Origin: Actinomadura bangladeshensis
GTDB taxonomy: Bacteria > Actinomycetota > Actinomycetes > Streptosporangiales > Streptosporangiaceae
Length of the DNA: 64,000 nt
Reading direction: 5' to 3'
NCBI RefSeq assembly: GCF_004348335.1
Contig: NZ_SMJW01000001.1
Coordinates: forward strand, 1-64,000
Part shown: one piece after another, positions 16,417 to 24,378 of the stretch
Layout of the letters: each line of letters opens with the position of its first letter
Position numbering within the stretch: position 1 is the stretch's first letter
Translations under genes and position numbers: made by a program
The notes under the pieces: generated by a model
Databases searched by the model: none
What the model was told of the DNA's origin: nothing
Seen by the model: only the letters and a program-made list of their open reading frames with translations

Positions 16417-16753
16417 CAGGCGGCATGCCGAAGCTGGGGAAAGCGCCGTTCCCACAGGGCTCGGACTGGACGTGCCGGGGAGGATCTCGTCCCAGTGCTC
16501 CACCAGCAGCCGCCCGTTGATCAACTGCCGCTGGTGCTCCACACCGCCCTCCTCCAACACGATCTTGTAAGCGGGCCGACCGATCGTAGTCGTCATCGAG
16601 GTCGAACTCGGTTCGCCCACCCCACGCCAGCTCCAGCGGAAGCACCACGACGCCGTGCTCCGGCCCTTGCAGCTCACTCAGCGACCTGGCCACCTCGTAC
16701 GGCCTGGTCTCGGCGTAACTGAACGGCGCTCCACTGTGCCCCTCCATATACAC
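16416..16753 (-). pseudogene. partner gene of the AbiEii-type toxin, frameshifted
   Basis: The product begins MEGHSGAPFSYAETRPYEVA and continues LELAWGGRTEFDLDDDYDR. A second frame gives AYKIVLEEGGVEHQRQLING plus RLLVEHWDEILPG, and a third gives VRALWERRFPQLRHAA before a TGA that overlaps the toxin start. This is the conserved small gene that often precedes AbiEii-like nucleotidyltransferases in actinobacteria and is a likely antitoxin or accessory. Two frame changes (about 16590 and 16475) indicate loss of function together with its partner. Confidence 0.55.
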
Positions 16754-16907
16754 CAGCGTGTCCTATCCACCACCCGGAGGACCTTCTTCGTGGAAGGCAC
16801 GGCTTAGGAGTAGACCAGCCACGACTGGAGCGCAAGTGAGGCCGGTCTGCGGCAACGGTCTTGCCAACCGGTGACAAGGCGATGGCCAGGACGGCATCCT
16901 GAAACTA

Positions 16908-16930
16908 CTTTTTGTCAGACTGACAAAAAG
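16908..16930. promoter_or_regulatory. perfect 23-bp palindrome upstream of the Nudix regulator operon
   Basis: CTTTTTGTCAG at 16908-16918 and CTGACAAAAAG at 16920-16930 are exact inverted copies around one A. The site ends 13 bases before the ATG of the Nudix/winged-helix gene, and TTGTCA inside it can serve as a -35. It is an obvious candidate for autoregulation by that protein, so the whole three-gene operon would be silent until a nucleotide-type ligand releases the repressor (inference). Confidence 0.75.
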
Positions 16931-16943
16931 CTAAGGTCAGCGC

Positions 16944-17678
16944 ATGGCCGATGACCGCTGGACTCCCCCCGAAGTCATGCTCGCCGTCGATCTGGTGATC
17001 TTGACGCTGCGAAGGTCTCTCCTTCATGTGCTGCTGATCGAACGCGGCATCGAGCCCTACAAGGGGACTTTGGCGCTTCCGGGCGGCTTCCTGCAGCACG
17101 CCGAGGAGGACATCACCGCCGCTGCCCACCGCGAGCTGGCGGAGGAGGCAGACATGGACGTCGAGACGCTGCACCTTGAACACCTGGGCGTCTACGGTGC
17201 CCCCGGCCGGGACCCGCGCGGACGGGTGGTGTCGGTCGCCTTCCTGGCGATCGCCCCGCGGCTCCCGGAACCGGCTGCCGGCACGGACGCGGCCGCGGCC
17301 CGGTGGCAGCGAGCAGATCAGGTGCTCTCCGGCGACCTGGAGCTCGCCTTCGACCACCGGCGGATCGTCGAGGACGGTGTCGAGAACGCCCGCGCCAAGC
17401 TCGAGCACTCCGCGCTCGCCACGGCGTTCTGCGGCCCGACGTTCACGATCACCGACCTCCAGCGGGTCTACGAAGCGGTATGGGGGATCTCTCTCGACCC
17501 CCGCAATTTCTATCGCAAGGTTCAGAAGACCAGCGGCTTCATCGTCGCGGCCGGCCCGGAACGCAAGGGCACGACCGGCCGACCGGCCCGGCTGTTCAGG
17601 GCGGGTCCTCAGAAGGCTCTGAATCCGCCGATGGTCCGGCCAGTCGAACCGTCGATCATGAAGGGATCGGGACAATGA
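16944..17678 (+). CDS. NrtR-like regulator: Nudix domain plus winged helix
   Basis: 244 residues. The Nudix domain spans about 10-140, with GGFLQHAEEDITAAAHRELA then EEADMD as a slightly relaxed Nudix box (one extra residue between the glycine and the first glutamate). The C-terminal winged helix spans about 150-225, with FTITDLQRVYEAVWGISLDP and the conserved FYRKVQKTSGFIV and TTGRPARLFR wing. NrtR-type proteins bind nucleotide-sugar or dinucleotide ligands and repress NAD metabolism or neighbouring genes. Here the gene heads an operon with a nucleoside phosphorylase-like protein and overlaps it by ATGA, behind a perfect palindrome. Confidence 0.85.
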   Translation: MADDRWTPPEVMLAVDLVILTLRRSLLHVLLIERGIEPYKGTLALPGGFLQHAEEDITAAAHRELAEEADMDVETLHLEHLGVYGAPGRDPRGRVVSVAFLAIAPRLPEPAAGTDAAAARWQRADQVLSGDLELAFDHRRIVEDGVENARAKLEHSALATAFCGPTFTITDLQRVYEAVWGISLDPRNFYRKVQKTSGFIVAAGPERKGTTGRPARLFRAGPQKALNPPMVRPVEPSIMKGSGQ

Positions 17679-18823
17679 GCGGCAATACGATCGTCGTTCT
17701 CACGGCGCTGGACGTGGAGTACGAGTCCGTCCGCGCGAAGCTGGACAGGCCGCGGCTGTATCGCCACCCGCAGGGCACCCGATTCGAGGTGGGCCGGCTG
17801 GCGCGCGGCCGGGCACGCATCGCACTGGGCCTCGTCGGGAAGGGCAACCAGTCCGCGGCGGTGCTGGCCGAACGCGCCATCAACGAGTTCTCCCCGGCGG
17901 CGCTGCTGTTCGCAGGGGTCGCCGGGGCCCTGCACTCCGACATCGCCCTCGGGGACGTGGTGGTGGCCACCCACATTTACGCGTTCCACGGCGGGACGAG
18001 TGAGGACGACGGGTTCAAGAGCCGCCCCCGGGTCTGGGAGGTATCGCACGGCGCCGACCAGATCGCCCGGCATGTGGCTCGCAACCGCGCATGGGCGGCC
18101 GGTCTCGACGGCCAGGAGCCCACGGTGCATTTCGGGCCGATCGCAGCAGGCGAGGTCGTACTGAACTCGACGACTTCGCCGCACGCGCACTGGATCCGGC
18201 AGAACTACAACGACGCACGCGCCATAGAGATGGAGGGCGCCGGCGTGGCACAGGCCGCGCACCTCAACAGGTCCCTGCCGGTGGTCGTGATCCGGGGCGT
18301 CAGCGACCACGCCGACGGCACCAAGGAGACCACCGACCGCGAGCACTGGCAGGCGCGGGCGGTGGCGAACGCTGCGGCGTTCAGCACCGCACTGGCCGAA
18401 ACCCTGTCCGCCGAGGAACCGCAACAGCGCGAACCGGCCGATACGAAAGGGACACCGATGATGAGCGACACCATTCGCAACGTCGCCAAGGACAACGCAC
18501 GGGTGGTCGTGCAGGCTGGGCACGTGCACGGAGGCATCCGGGTGTCCGGTGACCACGGAGCCCCCACCGACCCCACCGCGGCGATCGCCGAACTCGTCAT
18601 CCGGCTTCGGCAGGCGCGGACGGCGGGGCACCTGGACGAGGACACCTACCGCACGGCCGAGGCGGAACTCGCCGCCGCCCGCGAGACGCTGCAGACGACC
18701 GATCCGCATGACGTCGGGGCGGTGACGCTGGCCCTGAAGAAGGTGCGCGGGCTGGTCGGGGACGTGGCCGCCCTTTCCGCAGAAGTGGCGAGCGTCATCG
18801 CCCTGGTTCAAAGCCTGTCATGA
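17675..18823 (+). CDS. PNP/MTAN-fold nucleoside phosphorylase or nucleosidase with C-terminal amyloid-like motif
   Basis: 382 residues. The PNP_UDP domain (about 1-245) keeps LFAGVAGALHSDIALGDVVV for phosphate/base binding, AIEMEGAG for the ribose-binding glutamate (about 182-189) and IRGVSDHADG with the catalytic aspartate (about 206-215). It is probably enzymatically active on a nucleoside or nucleotide. After a linker the segment ARVVVQAGHVHGGIRVSG (275-292) resembles bacterial RHIM-like amyloid signalling motifs, followed by a helical tail. PNP domains occur as effectors in bacterial and fungal NLR-type immunity. An in-frame ATG at 18458 preceded by AAAGGGA could give the tail separately. 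Both ends overlap neighbours (ATGA). Confidence 0.85.
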   Translation: MSGNTIVVLTALDVEYESVRAKLDRPRLYRHPQGTRFEVGRLARGRARIALGLVGKGNQSAAVLAERAINEFSPAALLFAGVAGALHSDIALGDVVVATHIYAFHGGTSEDDGFKSRPRVWEVSHGADQIARHVARNRAWAAGLDGQEPTVHFGPIAAGEVVLNSTTSPHAHWIRQNYNDARAIEMEGAGVAQAAHLNRSLPVVVIRGVSDHADGTKETTDREHWQARAVANAAAFSTALAETLSAEEPQQREPADTKGTPMMSDTIRNVAKDNARVVVQAGHVHGGIRVSGDHGAPTDPTAAIAELVIRLRQARTAGHLDEDTYRTAEAELAAARETLQTTDPHDVGAVTLALKKVRGLVGDVAALSAEVASVIALVQSLS

Positions 18824-20796
18824 CCGCGCAGGGCACCACTGCTGGACCGAATGGCACCACGACGAACTACGCCGGAGATTCCGCCTACGTCGGAGTCCAG
18901 GCGGGAGTCGTGCACGGCGACGTATATGTCTACGAGACCCCCGCAGGCGCATCGCCTGCGGAGATGTTCGAGATCGGCGTCCGGCTGCTCGCCGGCGGCA
19001 TACCGGGAAAGGCACGTGAGCTCATCGGCCGAGCCGTCATGGACGGCGGTCTCACCGGCAACCGGGTCTGCTTCCACTGGCAGCTCGCCCTCGTCAGCGG
19101 CCGGACACGGCACGAGATGCCGCAGGAGCACCTCACCATGCTGCATCGGGCACCGGGAACCTGCAACGCCACCGGTGACGACGCATGGGCGGACGGAGTG
19201 CGGACCTTATGCCGGCTGCTGGAGTCCGCGCAGCAACCCGACGAAGACCTACGTCCCCTGCTCAAGGACCTCGACGGGCTTGCCGACGCGCAGCGCTCCA
19301 TGATCCTTCGGCACCTGCAGTTGTTCCTGGACGGGCCACTCGAGAACCAGATGTGGCACCGCGCCCTGGACAGCGCCCAGCAGAAACAGATGGCGAATGG
19401 CAGAGCAGACCGTGTCTGGAAGTTCTTCGAGCCGAAACCGGCCCGGCCGCGGGTCCGTGAGCCGCGACCACCGGACCTCACAACCGGCACCTGGGTTCAA
19501 GCTTTGGTGTCGACCGCCGTTCTGACCGCGGCGGCGATCCACATCGCTTACCTTCTGGTGCGGGAGCTTCAGGCGGTCGCTCTGCTTGCGTACCTGCTGA
19601 GCGTCGGTGGCGGCTATTGCGCCGCAAGGGGCGGCGTGGAGTGGCGCTTCCACATCCAGCGGCGCCGCGTGAAGGACGCGCAATATGCGCCGTGGACGCG
19701 TACGCGAAGTGCCCCCTCCGGCGGCTTCGCCGACATGGTGGGCCGGCGTTTAGACCACTACTTCGCCAGATACGTTCCACGTGACACCAGCAGGTCCGTC
19801 TGGTTGGCCGAGACGGCGGGGATCCGCAGGTGCCTGCGCGACGAAATCGTGGACGTCTACCGGGAGCAGCGGATCGGCGTCGAAAGGATCTCCTGGCTGA
19901 TCCGGTACCGGGTCAGCGACGTCAGGGCACGGTGGGAGAACGGCAGGCTGTGGGACTACCGGCGGGAACTCGCCACTCCCCCGGCCTCCATGCTGCTGAC
20001 GGTCCTCGGTCTCGCCCTCCTCGTCCCCGGGGTCACGTGGACACTGGAGGTCGCGGTACGGATCGACCCGCTGAGCGCCGTCCGCACGGCCACCTTCGCA
20101 CTGGCGGCCGGCGTGATCGCCGCCCACGCCTGGCTGCGCATCGTCCTGGAACGCAGGCGACATGCGGCCGACCTCGCCGAGAAGGAACGAACCATGAAGG
20201 ACTGCGAGGAGGCCTTCGAGCGCTGGAAGGCGAAGCTAGCCGACAAACCCGACGACCGCCAGATGGCAGCCTGGCTGGACTGCGACCGGAAAATGCTTCT
20301 GGACGAGGCACTACGCCACTACCGGTTGACGATGAGCGGCCTGCTCTCCCACGCGTTCATCGAGACGCGCGCCTTCCCCGGCAGAAGCGCACGCGTACGC
20401 AAAGGGCCCTGGCGCTACGAGCGCTACAAGCTGCTCCTCTTCCTCCTCACCACGGACGGGGTACGGCAACTCAACGCCGAACTCGATTTCGTGAAGGGCA
20501 CCTTCCACGATCGGCAGCGGACCAACTACCGCTACGAGGCGGTCGCCGCCGTACGGGTACGCCAGACCGACGACGATGAACACGACTTCAGACTCACCCT
20601 CGTCAACGGTGAGGAGATCCGCGTCGAGGCAATGGCCCCGGATGCGGAGAAACTCCAGGATGAGCCGAGCGGCGTCGTGTCAGAAGTAACGCAGGACGCC
20701 GCCAACCTCCGCCACACCCTGACCGTCATGGAAGGAATCGCCGCGGAAGGCAAGCGGTGGATCGTACGAGAACGCCAACGCCTGGGCACCCAATAG
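18820..20796 (+). CDS. large membrane protein with N-terminal amyloid-like motif
   Basis: 658 residues, family unknown to me. Residues 22-38 (AYVGVQAGVVHGDVYVY) match the motif in the phosphorylase-like protein (VQAGxVHG). A helical, TPR-like soluble region follows (about 45-210). Two membrane segments lie at about 224-270 and two more at about 390-445. Between them is a charged cytosolic-type domain, and after them a long helical region and a beta-rich C-terminus (RYEAVAAVRVRQTDDDEH, DFRLTLVNGEEIRVEAM). The gene overlaps the phosphorylase stop by ATGA. The layout suggests a membrane-bound sensor or second effector in a conflict system (inference). Confidence 0.8.
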   Translation: MTAQGTTAGPNGTTTNYAGDSAYVGVQAGVVHGDVYVYETPAGASPAEMFEIGVRLLAGGIPGKARELIGRAVMDGGLTGNRVCFHWQLALVSGRTRHEMPQEHLTMLHRAPGTCNATGDDAWADGVRTLCRLLESAQQPDEDLRPLLKDLDGLADAQRSMILRHLQLFLDGPLENQMWHRALDSAQQKQMANGRADRVWKFFEPKPARPRVREPRPPDLTTGTWVQALVSTAVLTAAAIHIAYLLVRELQAVALLAYLLSVGGGYCAARGGVEWRFHIQRRRVKDAQYAPWTRTRSAPSGGFADMVGRRLDHYFARYVPRDTSRSVWLAETAGIRRCLRDEIVDVYREQRIGVERISWLIRYRVSDVRARWENGRLWDYRRELATPPASMLLTVLGLALLVPGVTWTLEVAVRIDPLSAVRTATFALAAGVIAAHAWLRIVLERRRHAADLAEKERTMKDCEEAFERWKAKLADKPDDRQMAAWLDCDRKMLLDEALRHYRLTMSGLLSHAFIETRAFPGRSARVRKGPWRYERYKLLLFLLTTDGVRQLNAELDFVKGTFHDRQRTNYRYEAVAAVRVRQTDDDEHDFRLTLVNGEEIRVEAMAPDAEKLQDEPSGVVSEVTQDAANLRHTLTVMEGIAAEGKRWIVRERQRLGTQ

Positions 20797-20921
20797 CGTG
20801 CGGTGTCCAGCCTGCGGGAAAAGACGATGGTGAAGCGGGCGGGCAGCGCGCAAACCACCAGGTCAGGCTTGGCACGACGTCCACTGGCGTGCTTTCCTAC
20901 AGAGGATGCCATTACACCTGG

Positions 20922-21884
20922 ATGGAGGGTGTCGTGCCAGCTACGGGGAACGGACGGGCCGACTGGGCTCGCCTCACCATCTTCCTGTCCGCCCGTCCGG
21001 CAGATGAAGAGGAAGTGGCCCTGTCATGGCCTGAGCTACGCCGAATCGTAGGCTATCTTCCTGTCTCGGCGGTCCGCCATTACCCACAGTGGTGGCACGG
21101 CGATCGGTCACATGTTCGTGCTTGGCGGGCTGCCGGCTACACGGTCACTATGATCCGGCCAGGAAGCTCAGTGACCTTCCGCAGGATCGGAGCCGATCGC
21201 CAAGTCGTCTCCGCGACCGCAGGCCGACAGATGTCTCCTGCGCTACCCACCGGTAGCGCAGGGCCACTGCAGGAGCTAAATAGAAGCGAAACTCTTCTGG
21301 TCATCCCATGTTCGAAGGGCAAGCGAACCGGCGGCAGAACGGGTAACCGAGAGGAAGCGCAGTGGCCGTCCGACCTAATCGCAGCCCGAGCGCGCAACCG
21401 AACCTCGGCCCACGTGGACGAACGGCAAGTACTCCCAGCATGGCGCCGCTATAGCGGGGGTTTCTACTCGGCCGCTCAGTCCAGCCTGCGAGAAGCGGTA
21501 GTTCAGGACATACCCTTGATCATTCTCAGTGGCGGGTACGGCGTCCTGCACGCCAGGGAGCACATCGGTGACTACAATAAGATCATGCGCTCGGCCGACT
21601 GGCCGGCTGGTCTTCTCGAAAGTCTCCTGCTCCATGAGGCTCGAAAAAGAAACGTATCATCCGTCGTGGCCTTTGCGGCAAAGAGCTCCGACTACGCACG
21701 GGTGGTACGGGCGACGCCCTGGGGCCAGGCCGGGCTGACCGCGTATCTGGTTACGATCATGGGCGTAGGCAAGGGGGCCTCCGGCATGGTGCCACGTCGA
21801 CTCGGCCAGGCGTTCGCTGCCTTCTGGCAAGGGCAGCCCGCCGATCAATACCCGGAGGGGACAACTGTGGAGCGTCTCGCATGA
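20922..21884 (+). CDS. two-domain protein: DUF7662-like plus YaaA/DUF6884-like
   Basis: 320 residues. The N-terminal domain (about 8-85) reads ARLTIFLSARPADEEEVALS, then RRIVGYLPVSAVRHYPQWW and AWRAAGYTV, a small domain of unknown function seen near restriction systems. The C-terminal domain (about 120-300) begins LLVIPCSKGKRTGG and contains IPLIILSGGYGVLHAREHIG, as in YaaA and DUF6884 proteins; YaaA relatives bind DNA or act in oxidative-damage protection and deazaguanine pathways. GTG at 20934 with GGAGGG four bases upstream is an alternative start. Lower GC than flanking genes suggests acquisition. The next gene overlaps by ATGA. Confidence 0.75.
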   Translation: MEGVVPATGNGRADWARLTIFLSARPADEEEVALSWPELRRIVGYLPVSAVRHYPQWWHGDRSHVRAWRAAGYTVTMIRPGSSVTFRRIGADRQVVSATAGRQMSPALPTGSAGPLQELNRSETLLVIPCSKGKRTGGRTGNREEAQWPSDLIAARARNRTSAHVDERQVLPAWRRYSGGFYSAAQSSLREAVVQDIPLIILSGGYGVLHAREHIGDYNKIMRSADWPAGLLESLLLHEARKRNVSSVVAFAAKSSDYARVVRATPWGQAGLTAYLVTIMGVGKGASGMVPRRLGQAFAAFWQGQPADQYPEGTTVERLA

Positions 21885-22582
21885 GCGACGGGAATGCTGA
21901 CCGCCGAAAGGATACCGAGCGGTTCTATTTTCTGCTCGGCCGGTTGGAGGAGCGCATCGGGGGACCGCGGCTACTCCGAAACTGCGATCATGCCACCGGT
22001 TGGCCGAAGTACGGTGTGGAGTTCTTCCTCGAAGAAGGCCAGTTCCGAACCGGAGGAGACGGGCTCCGCGTGGTACGTGTGGGCAGCCATGCCTTGCGGG
22101 CTACGTCCCAGGCGACCTTCTGGGGCAGGTTGGCCCAGCATCGAGGTCCGGTCAGCGGAGCCAATGCAGGCGTAGGCAATCATCGCGGCTCCATATTCCG
22201 CCACCACATCGGTACAGCACTGCAGCAGGTCGACGACTGGCCGGCCGATGTGGTGCAGTCTTGGCGACAGACGAAGGTCAGCCCGGCCCAACACAAAGCT
22301 GAAGGACCATTCGAACAGGCCGTGAGCGAGCATATAACAGCTATGCCGCTCCTTTGGCTGGACGTGCCTGACCGCGAACAAAGGAAGTCCATTCGGGCCA
22401 ACTCGATCTCCCTGCTCTCCCAACGCAACGGTGGCGTTCACCGCACCACTTCCGGCTGGCTTGGCCTGCATGCCGAGAACGAGCACGTCCGTACGTCCGG
22501 GCTATGGAATAGCGACCACGTCGATGATCCATATGACCCATCCTTCCTCGACGACATGGAGGCCCGCGTGAAAGCCATGTGA
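21881..22582 (+). CDS. GIY-YIG-like nuclease
   Basis: 233 residues. The core spans about 45-125: YGVEFFLEEG corresponds to the GIY strand, LRVVRVGSHAL to the YIG strand, then TFWGRLAQHRG with the catalytic-type arginine, and GNHRGSIFRHHIGTAL with the conserved asparagine/histidine helix. The usual glutamate further on may be in the FEQAVSEHI helix. GIY-YIG enzymes cut DNA during repair, restriction and homing. The gene overlaps the YaaA-like gene by four bases and is 76 bases from the glycosylase gene, so the three look functionally linked. Confidence 0.7.
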   Translation: MSDGNADRRKDTERFYFLLGRLEERIGGPRLLRNCDHATGWPKYGVEFFLEEGQFRTGGDGLRVVRVGSHALRATSQATFWGRLAQHRGPVSGANAGVGNHRGSIFRHHIGTALQQVDDWPADVVQSWRQTKVSPAQHKAEGPFEQAVSEHITAMPLLWLDVPDREQRKSIRANSISLLSQRNGGVHRTTSGWLGLHAENEHVRTSGLWNSDHVDDPYDPSFLDDMEARVKAM

Positions 22583-22658
22583 CGAACCACCCGAACTGGG
22601 GCCACGATGATCGGTCCCAATCGTCGATCAACTCGTGGCCATGCGTTAGGCTCGCCAT

Positions 22659-23978
22659 ATGGGCGACACGGTCAATCCCAGGATCCGCCTCGTCGAGATG
22701 AAGGCCTTGGGGCCGTTCTCGTGGCGTTGGCCCGAAGGGGTCGAGTACTTCGAGCGCGGTTGGGTCGCCGTTGCGACGGTGAACGGTCGAGAAGTTCTTG
22801 TCCGCCACGGAATCGGACACAGAGACACCTATGGGCGGACGCGTGTCCATTCGGTAACCTGGGTCGAGGGCAATCCTCTCGTCGAGGGTGTCGAGTCGGA
22901 TGACTTCGACGAGTCCGAGAGCTTGCTGAGCTTGATCAAGGTGACCAAACGGCATCTGAAACCGGATGACGCGACGCCGCTGGGCTATCGCACGCTTCCC
23001 ATCGTGGTGGTGGCCGACCAAATCAGCGCACCGGGTGCACCACGAAGTCTGGCGGTGAAGCTCCGGCAGGATGACGTTGATGGCTGGACTCGTCACGCCC
23101 TACTGCGGGCCGTGAGCTGGAGGCACTTTCCGTCCCAACCGGATGGCCGGAAGACTCTTCCCCCAGCCTCCAAGGTCGGCCCCGCTCCCGCCGCACTGGC
23201 GACAAAGAGTGACATCGAGCTCCGTGACGGTGTAGTCACCGCACTCTTGGCCTACGCCGAACATATCAAGTCCGCTCCGAAGGAACCGGTGGTGGATTTC
23301 ACTCAAGACCAAGAGGCGAACGAGTTTCTCCGGACGAATGGTTTCGCTTTCCTGACCGGACTGCTCTTCGACCAGGGAGTACCAGCGGAGCGGGCCTGGC
23401 GCGCACCGTTTCTTCTCCGTCAACGCCTTGGTCACCTCGACCCCGCCCGCATCGCCGAAGACGAGGCGGGAGTGCGAGAGGCCATCGCGCTTTCCCCCAA
23501 GCTGCACCGATACATCGAGAAGATGCCTCGCTGGCTGACTCTCGCTGCTCGCCGCGTGATGACCGAGTACGAAGGCGACGCCGGAGCCATCTGGTCCGGC
23601 AATCCCGACGCGAGGGAGTTGCAAGATCGCTTTAAGGCCTTCGCCGGCATCGGCCAGAAGATATCGGCGATGGCGGTTGAGATCTTGGAGCGCGACCTCG
23701 CCGTCCCAATCAGGAACATGGAAGGGAGCGACGTCGCTTACGACATCCACCTGCGCCGTGTCTTCCTCCGTACGCGTCTCGCCGACGTGGACGACCGCGA
23801 CCACATGATCACCAGGGCCCGGACGCTGTACCCTCCCCGCCCAGGTGCGCTCGACCTGCCCAGCTGGCTTATCGGGCGCGGTTGGTGTCATCCCGGACTC
23901 CCAGACTGCGCCACCTGCCCCCTCACCGAGGTGTGCGTCAAGGACATCGAACGAGCGGACCATGTCGCCAGTGCCTAG
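22659..23978 (+). CDS. HhH-GPD DNA glycosylase (endonuclease III-like) with extra N-terminal domain
   Basis: 439 residues. The C-terminal half is endonuclease III-like. FLTGLLFDQGVPAERAWRAP begins the domain (about 225). FKAFAGIGQKISAMAVEIL is the helix-hairpin-helix (about 325-343), DVAYDIHLRRVFL carries the catalytic aspartate (about 368), and CHPGLPDCATCPLTEVC is an exact C-x6-C-x2-C-x5-C [4Fe-4S] signature (about 410-426). The first 210 residues form an unrecognised domain. It should excise altered bases and may nick DNA. TTAGGCT seven bases before the ATG could be a -10, implying a leaderless transcript. Its neighbours suggest base-modification-directed defence or repair. Confidence 0.8.
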   Translation: MGDTVNPRIRLVEMKALGPFSWRWPEGVEYFERGWVAVATVNGREVLVRHGIGHRDTYGRTRVHSVTWVEGNPLVEGVESDDFDESESLLSLIKVTKRHLKPDDATPLGYRTLPIVVVADQISAPGAPRSLAVKLRQDDVDGWTRHALLRAVSWRHFPSQPDGRKTLPPASKVGPAPAALATKSDIELRDGVVTALLAYAEHIKSAPKEPVVDFTQDQEANEFLRTNGFAFLTGLLFDQGVPAERAWRAPFLLRQRLGHLDPARIAEDEAGVREAIALSPKLHRYIEKMPRWLTLAARRVMTEYEGDAGAIWSGNPDARELQDRFKAFAGIGQKISAMAVEILERDLAVPIRNMEGSDVAYDIHLRRVFLRTRLADVDDRDHMITRARTLYPPRPGALDLPSWLIGRGWCHPGLPDCATCPLTEVCVKDIERADHVASA

Positions 23979-24189
23979 CCCAACGCCTACGTCCAGTGAG
24001 CTCGCTGCTCGTCGGAGAGGCGGCCGTCCTCAAGTCATCGGCCACGTTGACCCATGACCGCCACCCGCGCCCGGGACCGCACGGCCGGCGCCAAGGCGCA
24101 CTGCGTTCTTGGAACTGAACCAGACACCCTCCGACCAGTCCCCTGGATACCGTGACGCGGACCAAGAAGTCGATCTGAGGGGCCACAAC

Positions 24190-24326
24190 TGAGCACGGTC
24201 ATGAGCCGTGATCGAGCATGCGCCTCCAGCAGCTCGTCCAGCAGCCGGTCATCGACCAGCTCCCGGATCGGACGACGCCCGGCGTCCTGGCGTGGTGTCG
24301 TGCTCGGACTCGCTCACCTCCGCCAT
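24190..24326 (-). pseudogene. possible transposase N-terminal fragment
   Basis: From ATG 24326 on the minus strand, MAEVSESEHDTTPG is followed, after a one-base shift, by RRPIRELVDDRLLDELLEAH. This resembles the helical N-terminus of IS256/mutator-type transposases (VDELLERAR...). Nothing of the catalytic domain follows. The match is short and the call is weak, but a transposon scar would fit the border of the defence region. Confidence 0.25.
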
Positions 24327-24378
24327 GGTAGCCGGAGTATCGCTTACGGTAGTTGAGGTGGTGAGTCGATACGGTCGA

